Source of the DNA: Istiophorus platypterus | Lineage: Eukaryota; Chordata; Actinopteri; Istiophoriformes; Istiophoridae | Assembly: GCA_016859345.1 (NCBI GenBank) | Contig: CM029120.1 | Location: 25,494,001 to 25,558,000, forward strand | Length of the DNA stretch: 64,000 bases | Direction: 5' to 3' | Part shown: positions 12,095-24,700 of the stretch, piece after piece | Position numbering within the stretch: position 1 is the stretch's first letter | How the letters are laid out: the number at the start of each line of letters is the position of its first letter | The notes under the pieces: model-generated | What the model was told of the DNA's origin: nothing | The model's database searches: none | What the model saw: only the letters and a program-made list of their open reading frames with translations | Translations under genes and position numbers: made by a program

Positions 12095-12482
12095 GAGAGA
12101 AAGCTGAATGTAGCTAAGTACAGAGATATCCTTTATGAAAACCTGGACCTCAGGGTCATTGTCTTTAAGCCCAGTCTAAGCACACAGCCAAGACAATGCC
12201 GGATTGGCTTAGGGACACCTCTGTAAATGTAAAGCCAGAACCCTGACTTAAACCCAATTGAACACCTCTGGAAAAATCTTTGATTGGTTGTCCATTGACA
12301 TTCCCCATCCAACCTGACAGAGCTTGAGTGGATCTGCAGAGAAGAATGACAGAAAATCCTCAGATCTAGGTCTGCAAAGCTTGTCATAGGTCAGCTGCGG
12401 CTCAGGAGGTAGAGCCAGTAACCAGAAGGTCATTGCTTTGTGTGCATGATAAGATTAGAAAAGCACTATATAAGCCCAGTCT
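12095..12482 (+). repeat. Left arm of 388-bp inverted repeat (Tc1 C-terminus + SINE-like unit)
   Basis: This arm is the reverse complement of 14,545-14,932 with only about four mismatches. Positions 12,095-12,391 are the 3' part of a Tc1 transposase on the plus strand, degraded but readable: NPDLNPIEHLWKNL-like at ~12,240-12,280, then a PSNLTELEWICREE-like stretch and a RSAKLV-like stretch. Positions 12,392-12,482 are a short SINE-like piece (cagctgcggctcaggaggta at one end, agaaaagcactatataag at the other). The minus-strand frames at 12,133-12,433 are antisense shadows and encode nothing recognisable. Confidence 0.85.
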
Positions 12483-14310
12483 TGTAGTGTCTTCGTCTTC
12501 TTGTAGTGTCAGTAGTTTATGTTTGTTTATAGCCTAGTCTTGACCTTGTCCAGTCCTTTTTGGAATTGTTTACATACCCTGTTCCACTGGCCTGTGTACC
12601 AACTGTTTTCCAAGTAAAAACTGAACTGTGTCCAAAGTTGTGTGTTAGAGTCTGCTTCCACTGCGGTTACCAGTGTCGCAGTATGTACCGCACACATGGA
12701 CAAAATCAATTCTAGCTCTGTGCAAGCTGCTACCCAGTCTCAAAGCAGACAGATTCCCTCCCTTCCCTCTATTTGTCACGGAGTGAGGGAGCTTAATGAA
12801 AGTGAGGGATGTCCTGGCCTCAATCAGCAACCAGGTGGGCCATCTTAAGGATCAGATGCAACAGCATATTGCCCACTTTGATTCCCTGGGTTTGATTGCC
12901 AGTCCAGGGGGGGGCTCACTCAACACTCAACTCCTAGTCACACACAGACCCATGCTTCATCAGTGCCCCTTGCTGTCGGGAGGAACCAATGAAGCTGGGT
13001 TGTGCCAGACTCACTCCAGAGAAACTGCAGTGCTGCCTTTGGAAGGGTCTTGCAATTACTGCCCCCAGCTGGGACACGTAATGCATTTTGTCAAATTTTG
13101 TCAAATAAAAGACTTCAGCTCACCAATGAAGAGGCGGGTGCTGCTGAGTCGTACAAATTTCTTTGCTTTCCATTCTCGTCTTCTCACTCATATTGAGTTA
13201 ACTTCTCTTTCCTTGTGTTGCAAGGTATAAATGGACTCTAATGCGGATGAAAATTGTTGGAGAAATGGTAACTGGTAGTTTCCCTCTGTCCGAGCCTCTG
13301 AAAGCCAAGGCATTGCATGGATGTCTATTATGTAAGGTCACTCACTGCACACATCCGTGAGGATCTACATCAGTCAAGATCTACATTTACATCCACTCAT
13401 TCTGTTACTCCCCTGGCTCAAACAACACAATCCACTAAACCACTGGGGAGGTAACTCTAATGAGGTAGCACTAACCGGTGCACAACCCTTGTCTCCAGTG
13501 TATTCCCAGAGGCCTCCCCATCCTTCAGTTCTGTCGCTGGAGGCTCCAGATCCTTCTTTTTCCCCAGTCACTCTTAGCTTCCAAACTTTGGTTTACCTGA
13601 CCTCCAAAAAGTCCCTATCTGTTACCATGATCTCAGAGAATTCTTTAGCAAGTCCGATGTGACCTCTGTACCTCTTCACTCTGAGTATGATTTTACCATT
13701 GATTCACTTTATGGTACATCTCCCCCCAGAGGAATTATCTAGTCTTTGTCCGACAATCACATTTCTGCTTTGCTGGAAGCCGGGATATCCGTCAATCCCC
13801 CTCACCGTCTGGAGCTGGATTTTTCTTTGTTGACTTTCTTTGTTCACACTTTCTGCATTGACTACTGACTATTAAAAACAAATACCCCCTCCCTTAATAA
13901 CCTCTGCCACCGAACAGTTACAAGGTTGTAAGATCTTCTCCAAGCTAAACTTTAGATATGTAGCCTCTAACTAATGCCCCAGGTATGTTTCATGCATAAA
14001 TAAATGAAGTGCTTTGTGACATACTTAAACAATAAGTCTTTGTTTGCCTAGATAACAAGTTTTATCTCCGTCCCAATTTTCACTCTTCCTAACCCTCATC
14101 TCCAGTTCATGACAGAGATGGATGCATCAGATGTAAGTGTAGGACTATACTTTTTAAACATTTCCCACATGATATCAGGTGGCATCCCTGAACATTCTTA
14201 TCTGGGAAGCTATCTCCTGTGGAGAGGAATAACAATGGGGGAACAAAAAACTATTGGCAGGCAAACTGGTGCTTGAGGAGTTGTTCCTTGTAACAAGCGG
14301 TCTAGCCTTC
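12483..14310 (+). mobile_element. Ty3/gypsy LTR retrotransposon, decayed (LTR-gag-PR-RT-RNaseH remnants)
   Basis: An LTR-like stretch (~12,520-12,650; gcctagtcttgaccttgtcc, ggcctgtgtaccaactgttt) leads into a gag-like start at 12,696 (MDKINSSSVQAATQSQ). The reading then shifts frame to SISNQVGHLKDQMQQHIAHF and on to a degenerate zinc knuckle near 13,050 (CNYCPQLGHVM). A protease-end block follows at ~13,385-13,460 (HPLILLLPWLKQHNPLNHW). RT remnants lie at 13,745-14,060: ISALLEAGI, then FVHTFCIDY, then LQGCKIFSKLNF, then FVCLDN in place of the YLDD catalytic motif. An RNase H start is at ~14,107 (FMTEMDASDVSVG). Many stops and frameshifts occur, and large segments are missing compared with a full element of several kilobases. 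Confidence 0.8.
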
Positions 14311-14544
14311 ACCTAGCGGTAATGTCCTGGGATTTTGTTTGTTCATACCTTAGTCTTGACCTTGTCCTGTGCCCAGTCCTTTTAGGATTTGTTTGCCTGT
14401 CCTGCTCTGCTGGCCTGTGTACCAATGTTTTTCCAAGTGCAGACTTTGAATTTTGTCCTGAGTTACTAGTGTCTCAGTATGGCCACGATAGACTAAGCCA
14501 GCTCTGCCTTTGGGATAGCTGCTATTCGGTCTCAGATGGCGAAT
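14311..14544 (+). mobile_element. Second gypsy 5' end (LTR plus gag start), truncated
   Basis: This is a direct repeat of the 12,483-12,740 segment: cttagtcttgaccttgtcc, tggcctgtgtaccaatgttt, and then homology that continues past the LTR into the gag-leader region (gctgctattcggtctcag versus gctgctacccagtctcaa). Because it carries leader sequence beyond the LTR it is not a simple 3' LTR. It is a second 5' end, cut off at the start of the right inverted arm. Confidence 0.6.
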
Positions 14545-14932
14545 GGACTGAACTTATATAGTGCTTTTCTAATCTTATCATGCACACAAAGCAATGACCT
14601 TCCGGTTACTGGCTCTACCTCCTGAGCCGCAGCTGACCTATGACAAGCTTTGCAGACCTAGATCTGAGGATTTTCTGTCAGTCTTCTCTGCAGATCCACT
14701 CAAGCTCTGTCAGGTTGGATGGGGAATGTCAATGGACAACCAATCAAAGATTTTTCCAGAGGTGTTCAATTGGGTTTAAGTCAGGGTTCTGGCTTTACAT
14801 TTACAGAGGTGTCCCTAAGCCAATCCGGCATTGTCTTGGCTGTGTGCTTAGACTGGGCTTAAAGACAATGACCCTGAGGTCCAGGTTTTCATAAAGGATA
14901 TCTCTGTACTTAGCTACATTCAGCTTTCTCTC
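14545..14932 (-). repeat. Right arm of 388-bp inverted repeat (SINE-like unit + Tc1 C-terminus)
   Basis: Reverse complement of 12,095-12,482, about 99% identical. The proteins read from the matching antisense frames of the two arms (12,133-12,387 minus and 14,640-14,894 plus) differ at one residue out of 84. Unlike the left arm, the Tc1 sequence here continues without a break beyond the arm, into 14,933-15,650. This suggests the right copy is the source and the left copy the duplicate. Confidence 0.85.
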
Positions 14933-15639
14933 AACCCTGACCAGTCTCCCTGTCCCTGCAGCTGTAAAAAACCCTATGCAAGATGCTGCCCCCACCATGC
15001 TTCACTGTTGGATGGTTTTAGGGAAGTGAGCAGTGCGTTGTCTCCTCCAGGCATGATGCTTAGTATTGAAGCCAAACAGTTAAATCTTGGGGCAATCAAG
15101 CCAGTGATGGTTGTTTCTCATAGTCTGAGAGTCTTGGATGTTGTTTTTGCAAACTCCAAGCAGCTCTCCTGTGTGTCACTCAGGAGAGGCTTTCCTCTGG
15201 CCACTCTGCCACAAAGCCCAGATAAGTTGAGTGCTGCAGTGATATTCTCTTACTAAGGCCCCTCTTACCTGATTTGACCCGGCGGCCAGCTCTAGGAAGA
15301 GGCCAAATTGCTCCAAACTTCTTTCATTAAAGAATTATGAAGGCCACTGTCCTCTTTCAAATCTTCAGTGTAGCAGAAATTTTACCAGCCTTCTACAGAT
15401 CTGTAAATGCTTTATTAAAAGAAAAAAGTGCTGTTTGAACGTGTGAATAGGTGATTTCATGTGTCATATCAGAGGGTCTTAATACTAATTTCAATGCGAT
15501 ATTTCAGTTTTTCCTTTTAATGCATTTTCAGAAATCTCTAAAATTTTGTTTTCACTTAGTCATTATGGGGTATTGACTGTAGATTTTTTTTATTTTGATT
15601 TCAGCTTAAACCTGTAATATATCAAAATTTATACAAGTG

Positions 15640-15650
<11 letters not shown>
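14933..15650 (-). mobile_element. Tc1 element (5' part), continuous with right arm, inactive
   Basis: On the minus strand this continues the transposase upstream of the arm. A KHGGGSI-like block lies at about 14,995, and the N-terminal half (antisense phrases gtctgagagtcttggatg, caaactccaagcagctctcc, gcggccagctctaggaaga) at 15,110-15,300. The element end near 15,545-15,600 carries cattatggggtattgactgt, typical of a large fish Tc1 family. Stops and deletions are frequent. Together with the right arm it forms a nearly complete but dead copy. The plus-strand frame at 15,008-15,256 is antisense. Confidence 0.8.
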
Positions 15651-16053
<403 letters not shown>

Positions 16054-16414
16054 AATTCATCTGTACTGTTTTTAGTGGAGCAAAAACATATACGTATACG
16101 GACCATATACTTGACAACTACCGATATACTTTATTTGAAATCTTGCTATCAATGTTCTGTTAATAATGATATTGGGTGTGTTTACCCCAGGGGAGAGCTT
16201 AGGAACCAGCTGATTAGTGTAACCAACTTTCTTGTATTCACACACTAAATAAAAGCCACATGGTAATTGGATGTCTCATTATGAACAATCAGAAAAAGAA
16301 TCTAGAGGACCTTTTTTTGCATTGCATGGGAACAGAGTAAAAAGATTGGATTTTTAAATATTTGTTTTCTGTAAATTGAGCAACTTTTCTCCCTCCATTC
16401 TTTTCGCTATCTAG

Positions 16415-16556
16415 AACTTGGCATCAGTTTTGATCACATCTGGCAGAGGACGCTAACAGTGTTGAACCCTTTGAAGACTGCAGATGACAGCATTATGAAT
16501 GAGACTGATCTGACAGGTCATATACTCTTCTGCATCACACTGGGGGTCTGATGATG
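16415..16556 (+). pseudogene. YIPF5/YIPF7-family pseudogene, middle exon (first membrane segment)
   Basis: An acceptor (cgctatctag) is followed by LGISFDHIWQRTLTVLNPLK and TADDSIMNETDLTGHILFCI, the most conserved stretch of YIPF5/YIPF7. After ITLG a one-base shift at about 16,546 produces two stops (TGA TGA) in what should be the first membrane helix. In the shifted frame LMM leads to the gtgagt donor at 16,557. The frameshift inside a conserved exon shows that the locus cannot make a full-length protein. The DSIMNETDLTG wording suits YIPF7 or YIPF5 equally. Confidence 0.85.
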
Positions 16557-16704
16557 GTGAGTTACGAGCATGGTACTGCCTATCTCAACCAAGTATATGA
16601 TCATTCATAGGAACCCTATCCAGCACTCACTGCTGTATAATATATAGGGATATATAGTGAGATTTAACACATGTCTGTTTAATTCATTACTCTCATATAT
16701 TCAG

Positions 16705-16890
16705 GTCAGCAAAGCACACTTTGGTTATGTATATGGGTTCAGTGCTACAGCCTGTATAGGGATGTTTATTCTGCTGAATCTGATGAGTTCCCTCACAGTG
16801 ACTTACAGCTGTGTGGCTAGTTTCCTGGGCTACTGCCTTCTACCAACTGTGGCCCTCTCTGCACTTGCTGTCTTCTACTCCGTGAATTAG
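16705..16890 (+). pseudogene. YIPF5/YIPF7-family pseudogene, exon with membrane helices 2-3
   Basis: After a tattcag acceptor the exon reads VSKAHFGYVYGFSATACIGM, then FILLNLMSSLTVTYSCVASF, then LGYCLLPTVALSALAVFYSV. It matches the family pattern HFGYxYG-x-CIG, LLNLMS, CVASxLGYCLLP. The last codon before the gttcag donor is TAG (16,888-16,890), where the family usually has a codon such as CAG. The exon is otherwise open, which suggests decay is fairly recent or selection was long maintained here. Confidence 0.85.
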
Positions 16891-17402
16891 GTTCAGTGGT
16901 CTATATCATTTCTGTTTCTGTTTGTGACTTGATGGATGTTAAAACTCACATGCTTATAATGAAAGTTCATTTGTGACTTTCAGAGTAAAAATTTGAAAAA
17001 ATAATCTTAAAGTCCCCTGAATACTTTTCAGCTGACTGGCTTTCAAATACATCTGACAATCCTCATTTGCAGATAGTTTGTTCAGTAATCATCATCATCA
17101 TCAATCATGTCATCATATTCCAATATGATAAGGCCAAAACTGCTAATCATCCCCTTTATCAGTTCTGTTAGCACCTTTAGCACATTGCTTCAAGCTCCTG
17201 ACACTGATGCCAACATTTATCAGCCAACAACTTAATTGTCTGCGTTAGTACTTCATTAATTACTGAATTGACATATCAAGGCACTGTTTTAGTTAGAACT
17301 GGCAAAAATGGGGCTAGCGTGACAATAACCCTGTAAGTCAACCTGGCCTGTGCTCTGTATGGATCCTAGAGTAGCAACTGACCTTTTTCTTTGTTTTCAC
17401 AG

Positions 17403-17580
17403 AGGCATCGCGGGTACAGTTCTGGCCTTGTTAGCAATTTGTTGGTGTAGTCTTTCTGCGCTTTCTGCGCTTTCTGCAATCTTTATCTCCAACATCGCTA
17501 TGGAGGGACAGCAGCTGCTGGTGGCTTACCCATGTACCCATGTACTCTATGGGCTCTTTGTACTGTTCACGGTATTTTAA
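17403..17580 (+). pseudogene. YIPF5/YIPF7-family pseudogene, C-terminal exon
   Basis: After a ttttcacag acceptor the exon reads GIAGTVLALLAICWCSLSAL, then SAIFISNIAMEGQQLLVAYP, then LYGLFVLFTVF and TAA at 17,578-17,580. This is the family C-terminus (GWCSxSASKIFxxALAMEGQQLLxAYPCALLYGxFxLxxVF). Two in-frame insertions interrupt conserved blocks: ctttctgcg is present three times in a row (extra LSALSA at ~17,452-17,478) and ccatgta is repeated (YPC-TH-VLYG, ~17,528-17,545). No frame-breaking change is seen in this exon. Confidence 0.85.
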
Positions 17581-20500
17581 CTATCACCAGATATAACCCA
17601 GAGGAAAATCTTTATTATTCTAGCAACAATCTTTTGTTTTGTTATATTTTACCAACCAAATATGCATATGACCTCTAGTTTCTATAAACAAAGTGGAATA
17701 TATATTATATATGTGCATTACTGTTTGATCTAACCTTTGTTCTCTTTGGATTTTGTTGAATAAATAATTTCCAAACTTTAAACCTTTTTTTTAAATGCAC
17801 AAATTGAAAATGTGCCAACATTTCCACTATATCCCAGTACTGCCTCTTTTATCAGCCAATAGCCCAACAACTCATAAGGAGTAATAGCAACAAACATAGA
17901 AGAAAAATAGGTAAGGGTTAAAATACTTGGCTCCTTTACTGAGTATGCCAGTTGGTGACTCATTTGTTACTTCGAGAGGGCAGCCTGATACTTAATGTTC
18001 AGAGTCCAATGACAGTGTTTTAAAGCCTTTTCAGCAGTTTTGTATGTTGCACCATTAGACTCATGAAAAACAGGCTGGATTTATGATCTTTCCAATTTAG
18101 AAAAATGATTGACTGATAAGCAACCTAGTGCTCACAGGCTAGAGAAACCATAAAGGTAGGTGGGGATAGGCATTTGATAGTGAATAATCTATATTGTAGT
18201 CTGTTTTAAGAGATTCTTATGTCTCATAAATATGTCGATAAGTTCACTTAGGGTTTTCACAGAAATTAAATGAAATGGTAGAATTTTTCACTTAGTTGCT
18301 TCTGGCCACAAAGCAGCCATTCTCTTTCATTACATTAGAGGGAGCCAGAACCTCACAGTTTTGAAATGTGAAGTTATTCTGACTGGCTGAGTGAGTAAAA
18401 ATTACTCTCAATTCCACCATGTTTAGCAGTGTTGTGAACTGACAAAATTTATGTAGATTTGTCAGAAAATTATGTCATTCCAATTCTTTTCTTGTATCTC
18501 CCAATTATAACACACTGCTTTTTTGCTTTTAGCTCTCATGTTGCAGAAACCTTGCTGTATTAGTCTGACTACTGCAATGCTACAAGCTTTAAGAATTAAT
18601 GTGAGAACAAACTGCATGTGGGTGTCTGTGAATGTGAACAAATGTGTATGTTAACACAGTCCACAGAGCTGTTGAGAATTCAGTGGAATAAAAGGAACTC
18701 ATTTTTTATAAAGCTTTCATGATGTATGATGGTCTGAGCAGATTTAGACAACTGCAGAGTCAATGATATTCTGCAGATGTGTGCGTGTGTGGGTGTGGGG
18801 GTGTGTGTGTCTTTGTGGATGTGTATGTGTATGTAAGGGGATTGGGTGGGGATGGGAGATGGGGCATGAGTTTCTACAAAGTGCGCTGTGATATTAACAA
18901 TAGCTAACTTCTAAGGAGAATGTTTTAATCAGTTGGAAGGATCAAGTCCCTCAGGATCTGCACAAGCTGACTGGGTCATCTTAAGAGGGAAAAAATGCCA
19001 TGACCAAACTCCCTGCTCTGTGTTTCTGCTCTGTGTGAGAGACCATGGTCACAATGACTGACCTCTGTCACAGGGATTCAGACAGAAACACCACAACGCT
19101 GCTCACTCACTACTGCTGCTGTTTCTTTATCACTTCAATCTGCACTAGACAAAGTGTTAATGACAGTGCTTAAAATACCTTTGAATAATAATTAATTTAA
19201 CCCTTAAACAAAAATTCATAATCTCAATTCAAGTTGTTTAGTATGGTAGCCAGAGACCCGTCAATAAGAAGGGGTGGAAACAATCTTTGGGTAATCAAAC
19301 TTATTAGTGAACACAAAGGTGCAAAGTAAAATGACTACCCAAACTGTGTGTTGTAAACATTCATGATAGTTTACAGACCCACTTCCCTCTTCAACAGTGA
19401 CCTACTGTTCTCGCTGTACTCACAGTTTTACTGTAGAACGAAGAATTATGATCAGCATTTTCTGTGCAATGATTCGTTCGACTGACCTTGAAAAAAATCA
19501 TCAGCCATCTCTATGTGTTAGCACAGTGATTTCATACACCATGGTCTAAATCTCTAAAAAAAAAAAAAAAATTGAAATGTTTACTTTGGCACTATTTGCC
19601 TTAGAGTATTGTTTTGTGTTTTTTTTGTTCTTTTTTTTCAAATAGTTATTGTGCTCTTCACACAGGTGCAGTGTGCTGCTTGACAGGAAAGTAAGGAAAA
19701 GGAAAATGAGGGAGCATACCTGATGGCAAGCTATTCTGTCAAACATTTACAAGCAGCGCCTACAGACCAGTTTGCTGGATGGAAATGTGGAAACAACAAC
19801 AAATCAAACATTTCATGTCTATGTATTTTGCAGGTAAGCATGCATTAATTAATGTAATTAATGAACATTGTTCACAAATGTGGGTCATGGGTTGAGTTAT
19901 AGAGGTCATCCTATTAAGTATGTTTCTGTTACCTGAGTTGTTTTTGCCTTGTTAACCTAGCAGCTAAACTATCTTTTGCCATTTGTAATTGGACTCTATG
20001 GCTGCACATTTAAGGAGTCCATTCTCGAATGACCTTGCATATAATATTATTTCATAAAATTATATTGTTTTTTTGCCAGTTGTTTTATTTATTTGACCTT
20101 TTAAACAGCTAAATAGTTGGAAACAGAAATGTGCCCACACATTGTTTTGCAGTGCTGAGAGGAAATACTGGACAGGCCCTTATTAACAATTTGCTGCCAT
20201 TTCTGTTTATTTTTGCAGAATGCACAATAAAAGAGAAAAACCTTAAGTCACACTAAATCTTTGTTCAAGTGTGCTACATATGGTTAAGACTTGGTTAATG
20301 TTAGGGAATGATTTTAGTTTTGGTTTAAAAAAAGAAAGAAAACTAATAGGAAAGGATGGGGAAAGATCAGGATTTGGAAACTACTTTGTTAAACAGTGAC
20401 TCTTGATAACTCCTTATTATTTATTTATTTGTTTTTAATTTTAAACTTTTTCCATTGCAATGTCCCAGAACTTTGACACTTCAATCACTGAGCAGCTTAT

Positions 20501-21200
20501 GAAATATGTAACAGGAAGGATGTTCAAATTCACTAGACTGTAGGCCTCTTAACAAGCTAAAGGGTGGGAGGAAAGAACATTAGCAGTTACAAAGTATTAA
20601 AATCACCTCATGGGTTATTAAGAATTTTAAAAACTGCTCAGTTACTGAAATACCTGACTTTTGGGATATAGCATTGGATGACATTGATACATAGCACAGT
20701 GGTCACGGATCAGTGGCACTTATTTTTTACATTTTCATTAGAGAGTAGATATGACCACACATCTCATCTTAAGCTTTAAAAGTGAAATCCATGACAATTT
20801 CTGTAACAGCTGTGAACTTCAGCACATGCTCAAGTACTTCACAGAATAAATTCTTGCCCTGAGCTCTCAAGGAGAATTATCTTTCAGTTTGTAATCCATT
20901 GTTAGGATTGGTGGAGCCTAATCTCAAACATGGCCCTAACCTAAACCTTGTGTATCTTAAATCACAAGGTACCCTTTAAATGGTTGATTCTGCTTAAGTC
21001 CTTGTAACAGAGGAACATGCAACATGCTTGATCCTATGTCCACAGTCCAGAGAACCCATAGTCCAGAAAACCAGAGAAAAGAAAACAGCCTAAGTGATAG
21101 CATAAACAATAGCCGAAGAATGTGCTGAATGTATGTAAGGGTTGGACACCCCCTGGGCAAATTCCATGTTTTTTGTTGATTTTCGAAGTGAAAAGTAAAC
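17581..21200. other. Intergenic, no supported gene; GT-rich tract
   Basis: Contains a GT-rich tract at about 18,779-18,840. The stretch ~19,330-19,400 (tgttgtaaacattcatgata) shares short phrases with ~46,575-46,610 and may belong to a dispersed repeat. No exon or RNA gene was found. Confidence 0.45.
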
Positions 21201-21289
21201 ATACTCAAAAATGAGCCTTTCATCAGATGTTAGTGCTCTGGTACCTTTAATTTGACAAAATGTAAAATTACAAAAACATTCAGCAATAA

Positions 21290-21745
21290 TTGTAGCATGT
21301 GCCTGAGAAGGGTGTGAAAGCTCTCCCAGCTTGAAATGTCCACTGCCTAAAATTTCATTAAGAAATGGCCGTCGTAGAGAACTGTGGAAGTTGAGACAGT
21401 ATCTGGAAGACCAAGAAAACTTCAGATAAAATTTCAGGGCTGTGGTGTAGAAAGACGAAGCCAAACCTCCATATGACTGTGCTAGGAGCTGCACAGAAGT
21501 GCTGGTGCGTTGTTCCACTGTACATCGTTGCTTGGACAAAGTATACATAGTCAACAGAAATTAAACTTACCTGTGTCCTCATCCGAGGTAAGCCAGAGCC
21601 TGAAGCCTGCTAAGCTCCATCTGGATAAACCACAATCTTTTTGGAAACAAGTGCCGTGAAATGATGAAATTAAAATGGAACTCTTTAGTCACATTCAACA
21701 AAGGTGTTTTTGGACAAAAAGGAGCAGGATTTGGTGAGTACATCT
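21290..21745 (+). mobile_element. Tc1/mariner transposase relic (third family)
   Basis: The plus strand reads RRELWKLRQYLEDQENFR, then a degraded KPPYDCARSCTEVLVRCSTV, HRCLDKV and a PHP block, then a DEVKIELF-like block at about 21,655-21,690 (degraded, with two stops), then a VFLDKKEQDLV-like end. This is the order of N-terminal to first-aspartate blocks of a fish Tc1 transposase. At least five stops and several shifts make it dead. The 154-codon minus-strand frame at 21,090-21,554 is antisense to it and shows no family features. Confidence 0.75.
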
Positions 21746-21759
21746 TGCCTTTTTGGCAT

Positions 21760-24700
21760 ATTATATAGTAGTAGTTATTGTATAGTAGTGAGCAGACACC
21801 CTCCCCTACAGAGAGAATATATGTGAGGGAACATCTGTGTATATTTGACAGAAAGTGGACGGAAAGGGAAGGACAGTACCATGGTGGGACTGTGAAGAGC
21901 AGACCCAGTCTTTTTTCTCCTGTCTGGATTGGTTAAAACAAACAAATCCCTCTGGCCAAGCAGTAGGTAAAAGACAAGCCCTCCCTGGGCCCCAGAAAAC
22001 TCTCCTGCTACTTTACACTAAACTCTTCCAGATGATTTATGGGCTCTCTCCTCTCAGAAACTTGCTCCTGCTCACCTTTCATTCACCACAGAGCAGACTG
22101 AAGGGGCTCTCCGCTCAGTGTACTGCGACCCATCATTAACCACTGCAGTCCACATGACAGCCACACAATCCACTGCAAGTTAGACCTGTATAAACTGGAT
22201 ATTCCCTGCAATAGTTTTATAGAGTTTTCATGTTAATTTTCCAAGTAATCAACATGGATCAGTTAGGCTTGGAATAAACTGACTTCCTGCTTCTGCAGTT
22301 TTCTGTCTTAATGCTGAGATGTACCAAAAGGGATTTCTGGAGGACTGCATCAGTATATAGATTAAAGTCATGGAACAAACATTTTAGCCCAGCCATGGGG
22401 CTGATAATGCAGGGTTGACTTGACTTTAATGACCTCACTTTCAGGGCTTAAGCTAATATTTAGGACATATCTTTTGTATGTTTACGTAAGGGACTTTACA
22501 TCCTACAGGTAAGCCCCCAAATATGTTGGACAGACAGGCATTTCTATTATTTACTGTATTATTATCATTTTGTCCAGTTCATTTATATTAATGAGGAAAG
22601 GTTAAATAACTGAAATACCTCTTTTTATAATTCAGTACAGTTCAGCAGCACCACAAACCACATTCTTTGAAATTACCAGTTGAATCAACTGCCACTTCGC
22701 TGCTGGAGAGGTAAGGACAGTATTTGAAATCAGATTTTTATTGGGGGAAATCATTAACCCAGTAGTTCTACAAATCTTGCTATGGCCCTGCACATGGCTA
22801 AGGTCTGTTTTGATTGCTATTTGATACTGGTTTACAATGTCAGCAACATCTTATCTAGACACAGACTGTGAAATAACCCAAAAATAGGAATATATGGTTA
22901 TCAGCTACAATATTATGAAATTCAACAGACACGTAACTGTTTCACAATCACCTGAACTAACGCAGATAAATAGAGGTTGCCTATGGATTGCATCTTCTGT
23001 GTGTAACTGCACTGTCAACAAACCTAGGATTCAACTTGAGACTCTTCTTCTTGACTGTATGAAAATAAATTATGTCTGTGTGATAATCCGAATATGTACT
23101 TTATCACTCACCAATAACTTTGCTTCAAAATCTCAACTTTGTAATTACTATAAAATAAAAACTGAGGTAGGACAGCTTTCATAATTTGTTCTAGGTTTTG
23201 GGGAAAGTTGAAAAGTTCAGTGTGGTGGTCTGAGGCCACAGCAGCACAGAACACATTTAGCTTGCAAAGACTTGGGCCAAACTAAATACTCAAGCTGTTT
23301 TCCTTCAGCCTGGCGTAGGCTTGGTTCTGCTCCAGCTGGTGTTAGGAAGGAAGGTGAGAGACACAGATAAAGAATTCCTGGTGAAAGTATAAAAGGTAGG
23401 AGCCAAGACCTAGTAGTGCTTCAAACCATTCAATGAAAACTAACTCACACTGTAGAAACTGAAAACCTGATATTTAGTAGAATTGGTTTAGATTTTTTTC
23501 ATATTCAACTTATGTCTTATTTAGGTTGAGAGAGTTATTGGTCTAAAGTTTCTATTGTGAAACAGCTACACTAAAATGGCAATAAAGTACTTTACAGTAC
23601 TTTACAGTACTTTACAAACTTATTGGGCTTGCTCTCAGAAGGATTGAGATGACAGGTTCTTTTTTGAGTATTGCCCCTTTTATGAACCTCAAGACTATCA
23701 CTGATTCATTGTACCCAATAAATGGCAAGGATAAATTGAAAGTAAAACTGATGTAGAGTGAGCTTTTAGCACAAACAACATTGACGTTACGTGGTAAAAT
23801 GACAACTACTCACTGATTTAAAGGACCATGCCAGAACTGGTTCACATTATGAAATGTATGTAAATGTGAAGCAAAAATCACAGTTTACATTATAGTTAAA
23901 CATCATCCAAAGTACACTGTATTGTTTTTATGTTTTCCAAGTAAATCTAGTTATTGTCTGTACACAGACTCATTTGTGTTGTATCTTTTACTGATTTAAA
24001 TTGTTTGACATGGAAAACAGACATGAGGATTACTATAAGAAACAATTTTTAGTTTCAAATTCATTCTATAGTTGCTATTCATTGTACAAGTGTGTAAAAT
24101 GTAAATATGGCTACCTGTATATATGAAACCATCGAAATAAATATGGTAATATTATGTAAATTATGGTATGATTTATAAATTCAGCAGTATTGTAAAATAT
24201 ATGTGTTTTTTTGAGGGCTGATAGGGTAAAATATGTAACTGTATAGTCTTTTAAGACCTGCCTGAAACTGACTTTAGGGCTGAGATAATTCATATATATC
24301 TTCTGTAAACATCCTAGTTAAGAGAGACTGCAGATATTCTGGCTCTGTTCCTGAGACTACATTCAACTATACACATTATTTAATGTCATGCTATTCAGCT
24401 GCAGCCCCTTATATCTTAATCACAACTGGTCTCTAGAGGTCTGTACTTTAGTAGTACTGTAGCTCTGTCTTGGGGATATCTGGGGTTTATGGCATGAAAC
24501 TCTTAACCCTGACATCTTGATAGGTAAAACTATAACCATTCCACACAATGGTTCAAGATTTTCATCACCTTTTCTAACTTTTTTTGCTGTAGACTGTTGT
24601 GGCCTCAGTTCAGTTATACCATCATGTCTAACATCAGCTGTGATGTGAGGTTATCCAAGCTCGTGTCATTATGGAGCAATAGGCTATGGAAGGTAACTTC

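Noticed and set aside
12133..12433. Minus-strand open frames repeated almost exactly at 14,594-14,894 on the plus strand, looking like a duplicated protein gene
   Set aside because: They are antisense to Tc1 transposase C-terminal sequence. The apparent conservation comes from the inverted repeat at DNA level.
21090..21554. 154-codon minus-strand open frame
   Set aside because: The opposite strand over much of it is a recognisable Tc1 transposase relic, and the frame itself has no family features.
21855..22139. G+C-richer 94-codon frame as an exon
   Set aside because: No family resemblance and no convincing splice pair; left unannotated.
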